64,000 nucleotides of DNA from the NCBI RefSeq assembly GCF_038502225.1, contig NC_091300.1:51581180-51645179 (forward strand), written 5' to 3'. A program made the translations under genes and the position numbers. The notes under the pieces are model-generated. The model searched no databases, was not told the DNA's origin, and saw only the letters and a list, made by a program, of their open reading frames with translations. Source of the stretch: Cherax quadricarinatus (lineage: Eukaryota > Arthropoda > Malacostraca > Decapoda > Parastacidae). Shown one piece after another: positions 1 through 9,983 of this stretch (positions within the stretch are counted from its first letter, which is position 1; each line of letters opens with the position of its first letter).

Positions 1-3000
1 TATTTTCAATGCCACCCAAGAAACAAGCTCCGATGTGCAAGTCCCACTCAAATCCAACCCCTCCCACTCATGTACTTATCCAACCTAAATTTGAAACTAC
101 CCAAAGTCCTAGCCTCAATAACCCAACTAGGTAGACTGTTCCACTCATCAACTACCCTATTTCCAAACCAATACTTTCCTATGTCCTTTCTAAATCTAAA
201 CTTATCTAATTTAAATCCATTACTGCGGGTTCTCTCTTGGAGAGATGTCCTCAAGACCTTGTTAATATCCCCTTTATTAATACCTATCTTCCACTTATAC
301 ACTTCGATCAGGTCTCCCCTCATTCTTCGTCTAACAAGTGAATGTAACTTAAGAGTCTTCAATCTTTCTTCATAAGGAAGATTTCTAATGCTATGTATTA
401 ATTTAGTCATCCTATGCTGAATGTTTTCTAACGAATTTATGTCCATTCTGTAATATGGAGACCAGAATTGAGCTGCATAATCTAGGTGAGGCCTTACTAA
501 TGATGTATAAAGCTGCAGTATGACCTCTGGACTTCTGTTGCTTACACTTCTTGATATAAATCCAAGTAATCTATTTTCCTTATTACGTACGCTTAGGCAT
601 TGCTGCCTTGGTTTAAGGTTGCTGCTTACCATAACCCCCAAGTCCTTTTCACAATCTGTATGGCTAAGTTCTACATTATTTAACTTATAAGTGCTAGGGT
701 TATGGACACTCCCGAGCTTCAGAACCTTGCATTTATCTACATTGAACTGCATCTGCCACTTTTCTGACCAAGAGTAGAGTTTGTCTAAATCCTCCTGAAG
801 TTCCCTAACATCTACGTTTGAATCAATTATCCTACCTATCTTCGTGTCATCGGCGAATTTGCTCATATCACTAGCAATTCCTTCATCAAGATCATTGATA
901 TATATTATAAACAACAACGGGCCCAAGACTGATCCCTGTGGAACGCCACTTGTTACTGATCCCCACTCGGATTTAACCCCATTTATGGACACTCTCTGCT
1001 TCCTGTCTGTGAGCCATGACTCGATCCACGAGAGCACCCTTCCCCCAATGCCATGAGCTGCTACTTTCTTCAACAGTCTTTGGTGCGGAACTCTATCAAA
1101 TGCCTTACTAAAATCTAAGTAAACAATATCAAATTCTTTATCGTGGTCAACAGCCTCAAAAGCTTTACTGAAGAAAGTTAATAAATTAGTTAGACAAGAT
1201 CGGCCTCTTGTGAATCCATGCTGAGTATCATTAATCAAGCTATGCTTATCGAGATGGCTTCTTATAATCTCAGCTATAATTGACTCTAGCAACTTGCCTA
1301 CAATTGAGGTCAGGCTTATTGGGTGGTAATTTGACGGTAACGACTTGTCCCCTGTTTTAAAAATAGGAATTACATTAGCCATCTTCCACTTATCAGACAC
1401 TACACGTGTTTGAAGAGATAAATTAAAAATATTAGTTAATGGTTCACAGACTTCTATTTTGCATTCCTTAAGAACCCTTGAAAAAACCTCATCAGGACCC
1501 GGTGACTTATTTTGCTTCAGTCGGTCTATCTGCTTCACAACCATTTCACTAGTGACTGTGATGTTACATAATTTATCTTCTTCTAATCCACTATAAAAAT
1601 TAATTAACGGAATGTTATTAGTGTCTTCCTGTGTAAAAACCGAGAGAAAATAATTATTTAAAATCGAGCACATTTCATTCTCTTTGTCAGTAAGATGCCC
1701 ATAGTTATTTTTAAGGGGACCTATCTTATCTCTGACTTTTGTTCTATATACCTGGAAAAAACTTTTTGGATTAGTTTTAGAATCCCTAGCAACTTTAATT
1801 TCATAGTCCCTTTTAGCTTTTCTTATCCCCTTTTTAATGTCCCTCTTAATGTCAATATACTGATTCATAAGATGACCCTCGCCTCTTTTGATACGCCTAT
1901 AAATTCCTTTCTTATGCCCTAGTAGATATTTCAGCCTATTATTCATCCATTTTGGGTCATTTCTATTTGATCTAATTTCCTTATAAGGGATAAACGTTCT
2001 TTGAGCAGCATATATTGTGTTCAGAAAACTGTCATATTGATAGCTCTCTTCGTTACCCCAGTCAACAGATGATAAGTGTTCTCTAAGCCCATCGTAATCT
2101 GCTAAGCGAAAATCTGGGACTGTTACTGAGTTATCCCTACTATCATACTTCCATTCAATTCTAAATGTAATTGATTTGTGGTCGCTAGCACCCAGTTCCT
2201 CTGAAACTTCTAAATTATTAACAAGGGATTCATTGTTTGCCAGAACTAAGTCAAGCAGGTTATTACCCCTTGTAGGTTCTGTCACAAACTGCTTCAAAAA
2301 ACAATCCTGAACTACTTCTAAGAAATCGTATGATTCTAAATTCCCAGTCAAGAAATTCCAATCAATATGACTAAAGTTAAAATCTCCTAGAATTACTACA
2401 TTATCGTGTCTTGTGGCCCTAACAATTTCCTCCCATAGTAGTCTCCCTTGGTCCCTATCTAAATTTGGGGGACGGTATATCACACCTAAAATTAATTTTT
2501 CATGCCCCTCTGAAAATTCTATCCAGACTCTGTATGTGTTACTTCAGACTTAATACCCGTTTTTATGCAACAGTTCAAGCGATCTCGGACATACAATGCA
2601 ACCCCACCCCCCTTCCCGATACTTCTATCTACTTGGAACAATTTAAAACCCTGAATGTGACATTCTGCAGGCATGTCCCGACTTTTTGAATTAAACCACG
2701 TCTCAGTAATGGCAAATACATCTATGTTACCTGCACTAGCAACTAGTCTCAACTCGTCCATCTTATTCATAGCACTGCGACTATTTGTGTAATAAATTTT
2801 TAATGACCCTCCTCTCTCTTTACCCTTCCTGCTCCTTTCTATTATTCCACTAAACCTATTACTGTCCTTGTCAATTTGTGCCACTGGCTTTGCAATATCC
2901 ACCTCATTTTGCCTATTACTAGTTCTCCTAGTACTCATGTTACTACCCTGCGACTTCACAGTTTTCCCGCCAAAACCCATACCACTAACTGTTGCTAGTT

Positions 3001-3660
3001 TAAAGACCTAACAGCTCCCTCCACTGCGTTGGCCAGTGCTCCCACCCCACACCTAGATAAGTGAACCCCATCCCTGGCATACATGTCATTTCTGCCATAG
3101 AAGAGGTCCCAGTTGTCAATGAATGTTACCGCATTTTCCTTACAGTATTTGTCTAGCCAGCAATTGACACCAATTGCTCTGGACAACCATTCATTTCCAA
3201 CTCCTCTCCTTGGCAAAATGCCACATATGACAGGTTTCCCACCCTTCCTCCTAATTATCTCTATTGCTGACCTATACCTGCTAATCAGGTCCTCACTCCT
3301 ACGTCTGCCAACATCGTTGCCTCCAGCACTGAGACAGATAATAGGATTGCTCCCATTACCTCTCATGATGTCATCCAGACGGCTAACAATATCCTTCATC
3401 CCAGCCCCAGGAAAACACACTCTCTGCCTCCTACTCCTATCCTTCAAGCAGAATGCCCTATCCATGTACCTAATCTGGCTATCCCCAACAACAACAATGT
3501 TTTTATCTTCCTTGGCGTCGTCCGTCGTGATGCTCCGAGTAGTCGACTCACATTCGCCAGGTAGCATTACACCACTTGTAGAATTCGTCAAGACGTTCTC
3601 GATGGTCTTCGTTGGGGTTTCTAGGGATGTCTTACTCACGTCTGCCAATGTAACATAATA
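1..3660 (-). mobile_element. CR1-like LINE, copy 1 (3' end off window)
   Basis: This is a non-LTR retrotransposon on the minus strand with an esterase-type ORF1 followed by an endonuclease/reverse-transcriptase ORF2. It aligns closely by eye with the copy at 4979-9035. Its 3' tail lies left of position 1, because the first bases match roughly position 5090 of copy 2. At the 5' side the match to copy 2 fades at about 3570-3650, so this copy is 5' truncated or has a different ORF1 N-terminus. ORF2 is frameshifted, so the copy should be dead. Confidence 0.9.
48..2980 (-). pseudogene. CR1-like ORF2 (endonuclease-reverse transcriptase), frameshifted
   Basis: ORF2 encodes an AP-type endonuclease followed by a reverse transcriptase, the enzymes for target-primed reverse transcription. 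The N-terminal piece (2519-2980, about 150 residues) carries the first endonuclease motifs (TETWFN and GGGVALYVRD). The remainder (48-2483) carries GDFNFSHIDW, GASDHKS, FDRVPH, GVPQGSVLGPLLF and the catalytic FADD box. The frames are out of register at about 2520-2530: where copy 2 reads atccaaacagactc, this copy reads atccagactc, a 4-base deletion. Downstream of the break the frame stays open to the normal stop. It is a recently broken copy, otherwise full length compared with the 978-residue ORF2 of copy 2. Confidence 0.9.
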
Positions 3661-3744
3661 GGCTACAAACGTTAGCTCTGCAGCAATAAATCTGCCGTGG
3701 ACTATTATTAAGTCATGACTTGATAAATGACTCTGACGCACCAA
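2995..3744 (-). CDS. CR1-like ORF1, SGNH/esterase domain
   Basis: The protein carries an SGNH (GDSL-type) hydrolase fold, as known for ORF1 of CR1-type LINEs. Visible blocks are VVVGDSQIRYMD (nucleophile Ser in GDS), LSAGGNDVGR (block III, GxND) and DGVHLSRCG (block V, DxxH). The role of the esterase in retrotransposition is not settled. The C-terminal part from GDS onward is nearly the same as copy 2. The first 80 or so residues are different and lack the coiled-coil N-terminus seen there; no ATG supports the extreme left end, which opens with TTG. It sits just upstream of ORF2, as expected. Treat the N-terminus as unreliable. Confidence 0.75.
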   Translation of the reverse strand: MVRQSHLSSHDLIIVHGRFIAAELTFVAYYVTLADVSKTSLETPTKTIENVLTNSTSGVMLPGECESTTRSITTDDAKEDKNIVVVGDSQIRYMDRAFCLKDRSRRQRVCFPGAGMKDIVSRLDDIMRGNGSNPIICLSAGGNDVGRRRSEDLISRYRSAIEIIRRKGGKPVICGILPRRGVGNEWLSRAIGVNCWLDKYCKENAVTFIDNWDLFYGRNDMYARDGVHLSRCGVGALANAVEGAVRSLN

Positions 3745-3954
3745 ACTTAATCACCGGATGAGATCACTACCGCGAACTTACAATACATGTGTTGTTATGC
3801 AATACTGTCTTCACTCCATGTATAGTAATGAATACTGTATTTGGAAATTACCTTACCTATTCCTGACACTGTGCCTATCAGACGTGCTGTAGCAGTTTTT
3901 TTTTTTAATTTTGATTTAATAAAAGTTTCACAGGTTCTTAAAACAGCCTAACCC

Positions 3955-4018
3955 AACCTATCCTCTCCTAACCTAACCTAACCTAACCTAACTTAACCTA
4001 ACACAACTTAACCTAACC
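3955..4018 (+). repeat. Interstitial telomere-type repeat (CCTAA)n
   Basis: About a dozen degenerate CCTAA units run in tandem, with four or five perfect ones in the middle (cctaacctaacctaacct). CCTAA/TTAGG is the canonical telomere repeat of most arthropods. Ordinary sequence continues on both sides, so this is internal and not a chromosome end. Confidence 0.85.
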
Positions 4019-4026
4019 TTGAGAAA

Positions 4027-4160
4027 AAAGAAAACATATTATAATTATTATTACTATTATATTATTATTATTATCATAGTAACAAGAAAATGCTAAACTT
4101 GAATTAATCATGCAGTCTCAAATGAAATCACATAAAATAAACATTGCAAAATGAGGATTG
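4027..4160 (-). mobile_element. Short (TAA)-tailed retroposon remnant
   Basis: Read on the minus strand, a segment ending in tcaagtttagcattttcttg is followed by an irregular TAA/ATA tract. The same body-tail junction (caagtttagtgct then ATA units) occurs at 20217-20388, so both look like 3' ends of one short interspersed retroposon family. Family identity is not recognised. Confidence 0.45.
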
Positions 4161-4978
4161 GTTGGCCTGTGTTGTAAAAAGAGACCAGTCGTGTTTAATT
4201 AAAGAAACGATCACCTTAGGGAGGAGCAAATTTTTTAGGAGTGATAAAAGAGGAAAATTGAAAAATTATGGAACAAAACTCTTCTTACCGAATAATAGTG
4301 CGTAATTCTGGCAACAAGTTGATGTAATTAGCTTGTTTCTATCATAATTCTAAGTATTTTTTTTCTAGAAATGTATTTTTTTTTTGTTCTTGCTGTCACC
4401 AAAAATACATGATGGCAATTCATGTTTTTTCCCCCAAAAAATTACGATTTTTATGATTGCTTCATTCTATATACACTACATTGAAACTTCTCTGAGGACT
4501 CCATTCAAATTCAGGGAGTGATAACAGCTCAGTAGCCTTTGGTCTATCAACATGTGTTGAGGTGTGCAACATAATGAAATGTGGCGCGCCGTGACCATAG
4601 AGTTTTGCATAACACATAATTATTGTATAACTCAGGAATAAGTTATTGATATTATTTTCCATTTTTGGCGAAAAGTATTTATACGAGTGTCGTGATTTTT
4701 ACACACGTTATTGAGCAATGATGGTTCTACTAGCATGTAAAGGGGATTTGCGATATTTTGTTACCGCTTTGTTTTTATTGATTTTTACTCTCCAAAAATT
4801 CCTTAAAAAAGGTAATAAATTTCAGCATTTTTTATTATGCAATCTATTGACATTTTCGCTCAGACGGGGTTAGTACGAAGATTATCTAGCTCTTATCTTT
4901 CATCTGATGTCAACTAGAGCATTGTACATCTTACCAATTTTGTAGATAAGGGAGAGTTTTATGCCTTATAGAATAGAA

Positions 4979-4998
4979 CATACATAAGAACATAAGAA
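4979..4998 (-). repeat. CR1 3' terminal octamer tail
   Basis: On the minus strand the element ends in two TTCTTATG octamers followed by a partial unit. The third CR1 has the same end at 40636-40652. CR1 elements are known to end in short octamer repeats rather than poly-A. Confidence 0.8.
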
Positions 4999-5130
4999 AG
5001 GAGGAACACTGCAGGAGGCCTGCTGGCCCATACTAGGCAGGTCCTTTACAATTCATCCCACTAACAAAACATTTGCCCTACCCAATTTTCAATGCCACCC
5101 AAGAAATAAGCTCTGATGTGAAAGTCCCAC

Positions 5131-8067
5131 TCAAATCCAACCCATCCCACTCATGTACTTATCCAACCTAGATTTGAAACTACCCAAAGTCCCAGCCTCA
5201 ATAACCCAACTAGGTAGACTGTTCCACTCATCAACTACCCTATTTCCAAACCAATACTTTCCGATGTCCTTTCTAAATCTAAACTTATCTAATTTAAATC
5301 CATTACTGCGCGTTCTCTCTTGGAGAGACATCCTCAAGACCTTATTAATATCCCCTTTATTAATACCTATCTTCCACTTATACACTTCGATCAGGTCTCC
5401 TCTCATTCTTCGTCTAACAAGTGAATGTAACTTAAGAGTCTTCAATCTTTCTTCATAAGGAAGATTTCTGATGCTATGTATTAATTTAGTCATCCTACGC
5501 TGAATGTTTTCTAACGAATTTATGTCCATTTTGTAATACGGAGACCAGAACTGAGCTGCATAATCAAGGTGAGGCCTTACTAATGATGTATAAAGCTGCA
5601 GTATGACCTCTGGACTTCTGTTGCTTACACTTCTTGATATAAATCCCAGTAATCTATTTGCCTTATTACGTACGCTTAGGCATTGCTGTCTTGGTTTAAG
5701 GTTGCTGCTCACCATAACCCCCAAGTCCTTTTCGTAATCTGTATGGCTAAGTTCTACATCATTTAATTTATAAGTACTAGGGTTATGGGCACTCCCAAGC
5801 TTCAGAACCTTGCATTTATCTACATTGAACTGCATCTGCCACTTTTCTGACCAAGAATAGAGTTTGTTTAAATCCTCCTGAAGTTCCCTAACATCTACGT
5901 TTGAATCAATTATCCTACCTATCTTTGTGTCATCGGCGAATTTGCTCATATCACTAGTAATTCCCTCATCAAGATCATTGATATATATTATAAATAACAA
6001 CGGGCCCAAGACTGATCCCTGTGGAACGCCACTTGTTACAGATCCCCACTCGGATTTAACCCCATTTATGGACACTCTCTGCTTCCTGTCAGTGAGCCAT
6101 GACTCGATCCACGAGAGTACTTTTCCCCCAATGCCATGAGCTGCCACTTTCTTTAACAGTCTATGGTGCGGAACTCTATCAAAAGCCTTACTAAAATCTA
6201 AGTAAATAATATCAAATTCTTTATCGTGGTCAACAGCCTCAAAAGCTTTACTGAAGAAAGTTAATAAATTAATTAGACAAGACCAGCCTCTTTTGAATCC
6301 ATGCTGAGTATCATTAATCAAGCTATGCTTATCGAGATGGCTTCTTATAATCTCAGCTATAATTGACTCTAGTAATTTGCCTACAATTGAGGTCAGGCTT
6401 ATTGGGCGGTAATTTGACGGTAACGACTTGTCCCCTGTTTTAAAAATAGGAGTTACATTAGCCATCTTCCACATATCAGACACTACACCTGTTTGAAGAG
6501 ATAAATTAAAAATATTAGTTAATGGTTCACAGAGTTCCATTTTGCATTCCTTAAGAACCCTTGAAAAAACCTCATCAGGACCCGGCGACTTATTTTGCTT
6601 CAGTCTGTCTATCTGCCTCACAACCATCTCACTAGTGACTGTGATGTTACATAATTTTTCTTCTAGCCCACTGTAAAAATTAATTACTGGAATATTGTTA
6701 GTGTCTTCCTGTGTAAAAACTGAGAGAAAATAATTATTTAAAATCAAGCACATTTCATTCTCATTGTCAGTAAGGTGCCCATAGTTATTTTTAAGGGGAC
6801 CTATCTTATCTCTAACTTTTGTTCTATAGACCTGGAAAAAACTTTTTGGGTTAGTTTTAGAATCCCTAGCAACTTTAATTTCATAGTCCCTTTTAGCTTT
6901 TCTTATCCCCTTTTTAATGTCCCTCTTAATGTCAATATACTGATTCATAAGATGACCCTCACCTCTTTTGATACGCCTATAAATTCCTTTCTTATGCCCT
7001 AGTAGATATTTGAGCCTATTATTCATCCATTTTGGGTCATTTCTATTTGATCTAATTTCTTTATATGGGATAAACGCTCTTTGAGCAGCATGTATAGTGT
7101 TCAGAAAACTGTCATATTGATAGCTCTCTTCGTTACCCCAGTCAACAGATGATAAGTGTTCTCTAAGCCCATCGTAATCTGCTAAGCGAAAATCTGGGAC
7201 TGTTACTGAGTTATCGCTACTATCGTACTTCCATTCAATGCTAAATGTAATTGACTTGTGGTCGCTAGCACCCAGTTCCTCTGAAATTTCTAAATTATTA
7301 ACAAGGGATTCATTGTTTGCCATAACTAAGTCAAGCAGGTTATTTCCCCTTGTAGGTTCTGTCACAAACTGCTTCAAAAAACAATCCTGAAATACTTCTA
7401 AGAAGTCGTACGATTCTAAATTCCCAGTCAAGAAATTCCAATCAACATGACTAAAGTTAAAGTCTCCTAGAATTACTACATTATCGTGCCTTGTGGCCTT
7501 AACAATTTCCTCCCATAGTAGTTTCCCTTGGTCCCTATCTAAGTTAGGGGGACGGTATATCACTCCTAAAATCAGTTTTTCATGCCCCTCTGAAAATTCT
7601 ATCCAAACAGACTCTGTATGTGTTACTTCAGACTTAATACCCGTTTTTATGCAACAGTTCAAGCGATCTCGGACATACAATGCCACCCCACCCCCCCTCC
7701 CAATACTTCTATCTTCTTGGAACAATTTAAAACCCTGAATATGACATTCCGCAGGCATGTCCCGACTTTTTGAATTAAACCACGTCTCAGTTAAGGCAAA
7801 TACATCAATGTTACCTACACTAGCAACTAATCTCAACTCGTCCATCTTATTCCTAGCACTACGGCAATTAGCATAATAAACATTGAAAGACTCTCCTTTC
7901 TCTTTACCCTTCCTGCTCATTTCTATTTTCCTACTAAACCTATTACTGTCCTTATCACCCAAGGTCCCTGGCTTTTCAATATCTATCTCGTTCTTATTAT
8001 TACTAGTTTCCCTAGAACTCGTAATATTACTACACTGGGACTTCACTGTTTTCCTGCCAAAACCCAT
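5131..8067 (-). CDS. CR1-like ORF2: AP endonuclease + reverse transcriptase (intact, 978 aa)
   Basis: This is the polymerase protein of the LINE: it nicks the target DNA and copies the RNA at the nick. The endonuclease covers about residues 60-280, with TETWFN, ILGDFNFSHVDW (about 200) and LGASDHKS (about 267). The reverse transcriptase follows, with NYRPISLTSIVGK, FDRVPH (motif A Asp, about 630), GVPQGSVLGPLLF and KFADDTKIG (catalytic Asp pair, about 711). The start is an ATG (MGFGRKTVKS) 14 nt after the ORF1 stop, so translation of ORF2 probably depends on reinitiation or an internal start. No stop or shift interrupts it. Function is known for the family; activity of this copy is inferred only from the open frame. 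Confidence 0.93.
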   Translation of the reverse strand: MGFGRKTVKSQCSNITSSRETSNNKNEIDIEKPGTLGDKDSNRFSRKIEMSRKGKEKGESFNVYYANCRSARNKMDELRLVASVGNIDVFALTETWFNSKSRDMPAECHIQGFKLFQEDRSIGRGGGVALYVRDRLNCCIKTGIKSEVTHTESVWIEFSEGHEKLILGVIYRPPNLDRDQGKLLWEEIVKATRHDNVVILGDFNFSHVDWNFLTGNLESYDFLEVFQDCFLKQFVTEPTRGNNLLDLVMANNESLVNNLEISEELGASDHKSITFSIEWKYDSSDNSVTVPDFRLADYDGLREHLSSVDWGNEESYQYDSFLNTIHAAQRAFIPYKEIRSNRNDPKWMNNRLKYLLGHKKGIYRRIKRGEGHLMNQYIDIKRDIKKGIRKAKRDYEIKVARDSKTNPKSFFQVYRTKVRDKIGPLKNNYGHLTDNENEMCLILNNYFLSVFTQEDTNNIPVINFYSGLEEKLCNITVTSEMVVRQIDRLKQNKSPGPDEVFSRVLKECKMELCEPLTNIFNLSLQTGVVSDMWKMANVTPIFKTGDKSLPSNYRPISLTSIVGKLLESIIAEIIRSHLDKHSLINDTQHGFKRGWSCLINLLTFFSKAFEAVDHDKEFDIIYLDFSKAFDRVPHHRLLKKVAAHGIGGKVLSWIESWLTDRKQRVSINGVKSEWGSVTSGVPQGSVLGPLLFIIYINDLDEGITSDMSKFADDTKIGRIIDSNVDVRELQEDLNKLYSWSEKWQMQFNVDKCKVLKLGSAHNPSTYKLNDVELSHTDYEKDLGVMVSSNLKPRQQCLSVRNKANRLLGFISRSVSNRSPEVILQLYTSLVRPHLDYAAQFWSPYYKMDINSLENIQRRMTKLIHSIRNLPYEERLKTLKLHSLVRRRMRGDLIEVYKWKIGINKGDINKVLRMSLQERTRSNGFKLDKFRFRKDIGKYWFGNRVVDEWNSLPSWVIEAGTLGSFKSRLDKYMSGMGWI

Positions 8068-8081
8068 ACCACTAACTATTC

Positions 8082-8915
8082 CTAGTTTAAAGTCCTAACT
8101 GCTCCCTCCACTGCAGTTGCCAGTGCTCCCACCCCACACCTAGATAAGTGAACCCCATCCCTAGCATACATGTCATTTCTGCCATAGAAGAGGTCCCAGT
8201 TGTCAATGAATGTTACCGCATTTTCCTTACAGTATTTGTCCAGCCAGCAATTGACACCAATTGCCCTGGACAACCATTCACTTCCAACTCCCCTCCTTGG
8301 CAAAATACCACATATGAGAGGGTTCCCACCCTTACTTCTAATTATTTCTATTGCTGACCTATACCTGCTATTCAGGTCCTCACTCCTACGTCTGCCAACA
8401 TCGTTGCCTCCAGCACTGAGACAGATAATAGGATTGCTCCCATTACCTCTCATGATGTCATCCAGACGGCTAACAATATCCTCCATCCCAGCCCCAGGAA
8501 AGCAAACTCTCTGTCTCCTACTCCTGTCCTTCAAGCAGAACGCCCTATCCATATACCTAACTTGGCTATCCCCAACAACAACAATATTCTTACCTTCCTT
8601 AATGTCTTTCGTCGTGTCGTTCCCAGTAGTCAACTCACATTCGTCGGGTAGCACTGAGAATGTATTGGATGTTTCCACAACAGTTTCCACGGCAGTCTCT
8701 TTCTTCTTCATCGTTTCTACCTTTCCATTCGTCTTCTTAATCGTCAACTTCTTTCCCTGCTGTCCAGCCACTGACCAGTTTCCCTTCTTGACCTGAGGAC
8801 TCAAAACAGGAGGACTACGAATCTTCTTGTTTTCCTCGGTCAATCGCCTAATTTCCAAATTCGCCAACCTCAATTCTTCCTTAAGCTGTTGGTAAAGTTG
8901 CTCGATGGAGGGCAT
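8082..8915 (-). CDS. CR1-like ORF1: coiled coil + SGNH esterase (277 aa)
   Basis: The protein starts at an ATG with a short heptad-like, Leu/Glu-rich segment (residues 4-33, LYQQLKEELRLANLEIRRL), then a basic Lys/Thr-rich linker, then an SGNH hydrolase domain. The catalytic blocks are VVVGDSQVRY (about 115), LSAGGNDVGR (about 170) and DGVHLS (about 255). ORF1 esterases are established for CR1-type LINEs; the coiled coil fits a multimerising RNA-binding partner of ORF2. It is the upstream cistron of a two-ORF transcript, with ORF2 starting 14 nt downstream. It is intact. Confidence 0.9.
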   Translation of the reverse strand: MPSIEQLYQQLKEELRLANLEIRRLTEENKKIRSPPVLSPQVKKGNWSVAGQQGKKLTIKKTNGKVETMKKKETAVETVVETSNTFSVLPDECELTTGNDTTKDIKEGKNIVVVGDSQVRYMDRAFCLKDRSRRQRVCFPGAGMEDIVSRLDDIMRGNGSNPIICLSAGGNDVGRRRSEDLNSRYRSAIEIIRSKGGNPLICGILPRRGVGSEWLSRAIGVNCWLDKYCKENAVTFIDNWDLFYGRNDMYARDGVHLSRCGVGALATAVEGAVRTLN

Positions 8916-9035
8916 CTTGCTTCAATTCTAGAGAGCGCGCAAACAGGTCTTCACAGAGCCAAGTACACGTCAACACTGCGCAAATGCCAACTCAATCAGG
9001 AGCTACTGCGCAGCACGTCCGCACGGCCCAATAGC

Positions 9036-9341
9036 ACTATTTATTTTTTTATATCTATCTTTTAAGGCAAAAAGTCACTACAAACACAGTGTGTAGGCTT
9101 TAAATGCTGCTTAAACCAATGTAAAAATTTTATTGAAATTGGACCAAAAATAAAAAAAACAATTTTTCACTAGGTCTGCCAGGACCCAACCAGTTAGTGC
9201 TGTTGTTATAAGGTAGACCAATATACAACCAGTCGCCCGGCTCTTAATAAGTGCCATTATTAGGTATATCAGGACACAACCAGTCATGAGGTACTTAAAT
9301 ATAACCACCATAAAGTAGACCAGGACAAAAGCACTAATAAT
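9036..9341. repeat. Degenerate tandem repeat region
   Basis: Imperfect repeats share the phrase accaggacacaaccagt spaced by about 45-60 bp. It resembles the degraded repeats at 9518-9690. No gene is seen. Confidence 0.4.
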
Positions 9342-9500
9342 ATTAGTAGAATTACCGACACTATGTTAGGTAGGTAAAATGACATATGCAACAAATGCGA
9401 CATTTTATTGTGGCAGCGTTTCGATCTCCAGGAGCTTTGTCCAGTCGTTACATTGCAACAATAAAATGTAGCATTAGTTGCACATGTGTTATTTTTAGCT
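9342..9500 (-). mobile_element. Penelope-like element terminal fragment
   Basis: On the minus strand this carries a degenerate hammerhead-like segment (gctcctggagatcgaaacg) followed by AATAAAATG, and ends in gtcggtaattctac. The same order is found at the ends of the PLE at 44.7-47.3 kb. Copies of acaataaaatgt flank the motif in inverted orientation. No coding part remains. Confidence 0.6.
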
Positions 9501-9517
9501 TACAAGATGCAAACATT

Positions 9518-9690
9518 CAGCGGGTACATTAATGCAACTATCGCAAGGTTTGTTAGGACATAGCAGCCAGCGGGTATATCAGTGCTACTATCATAAGGTT
9601 TGTTAGGATATAAGCAGTCAGTGGGTGCATTAATGCAACTATGCTAAGATTTGTCAGAGCACAACCAATCAGAGGGTGTGTACGCAATGG
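9518..9690. repeat. About three degenerate copies of a ~51-bp tandem repeat
   Basis: Units begin near gcgggtacattaatgcaact and recur as gcgggtatatcagtgctact and gtgggtgcattaatgcaact, with aaggtttgttagga in each. The array is short and decayed. 9700-9983 shows nothing recognisable. Confidence 0.55.
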
Positions 9691-9978
9691 CGGCATAAAG
9701 GGTTGCCAACTACTATACAAATATTAAAAAATTCTTTGATGTCATCTAGTGTTCAGCAGCAAAGGAATATCTCAATAAGCAAATAAATTCTTCACATAGT
9801 TGTATCAGCATCCCTAAGTGACTATATAATTTCATAATGTTCTCTTTGATGATGACTTTCATGATTTAAAAGGTTCTGTTTCATGTTTGTTATTTTTGTT
9901 GGTGGATCATAATCCACCTTTCACTGTGTTAAGGATCATCAAAGCAGCTGGTGTACACGGTGAAGTAAAACAAATTAT

Positions 9979-9983
9979 TAATG
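9979..9983. repeat. Target-site duplication, left (TAATG)
   Basis: TAATG directly precedes the left LTR and is repeated right after the right LTR at 18247-18251. Five bases is the usual duplication length for this superfamily. Confidence 0.85.

Larger units (their letters stand above)
3661..4978. other. Non-coding AT-rich spacer between two CR1 copies
   Basis: No credible gene is seen. It contains an interstitial telomere-type run and a (TAA)-rich short-retroposon tail, listed separately. The rest, including 4160-4978, is AT-rich with several poly-T stretches and shows no recognisable family. Confidence 0.6.
4979..9035 (-). mobile_element. CR1-like LINE, copy 2 (apparently full coding capacity)
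   Basis: This is a minus-strand non-LTR retrotransposon with both ORFs open: ORF1 (8082-8915) and ORF2 (5131-8067). It ends on the left in octamers TTCTTATG (minus strand), the kind of short 3' octamer tail typical of CR1 elements. The 5' boundary is uncertain: about 120 bp of CpG-richer sequence lies upstream of ORF1 before AT-rich DNA begins near 9035. It is close to copy 1 and clearly diverged from the CR1 at 40.6-47.4 kb. No clear target duplication was found, which is normal for CR1. Confidence 0.9.

Noticed and set aside
3955..4018. A chromosome end
   Set aside because: Unrelated sequence continues on both sides and the repeats are degenerate.
4462..4662. 66-codon minus-strand frame in the AT-rich spacer
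   Set aside because: No domain, no conservation inside the window, length expected by chance.
48..8100. Plus-strand frames opposite the LINE ORFs (for example 3113-3658 and 8200-8796)
   Set aside because: Shadows of the minus-strand ORFs, conserved between copies only because the elements are related.
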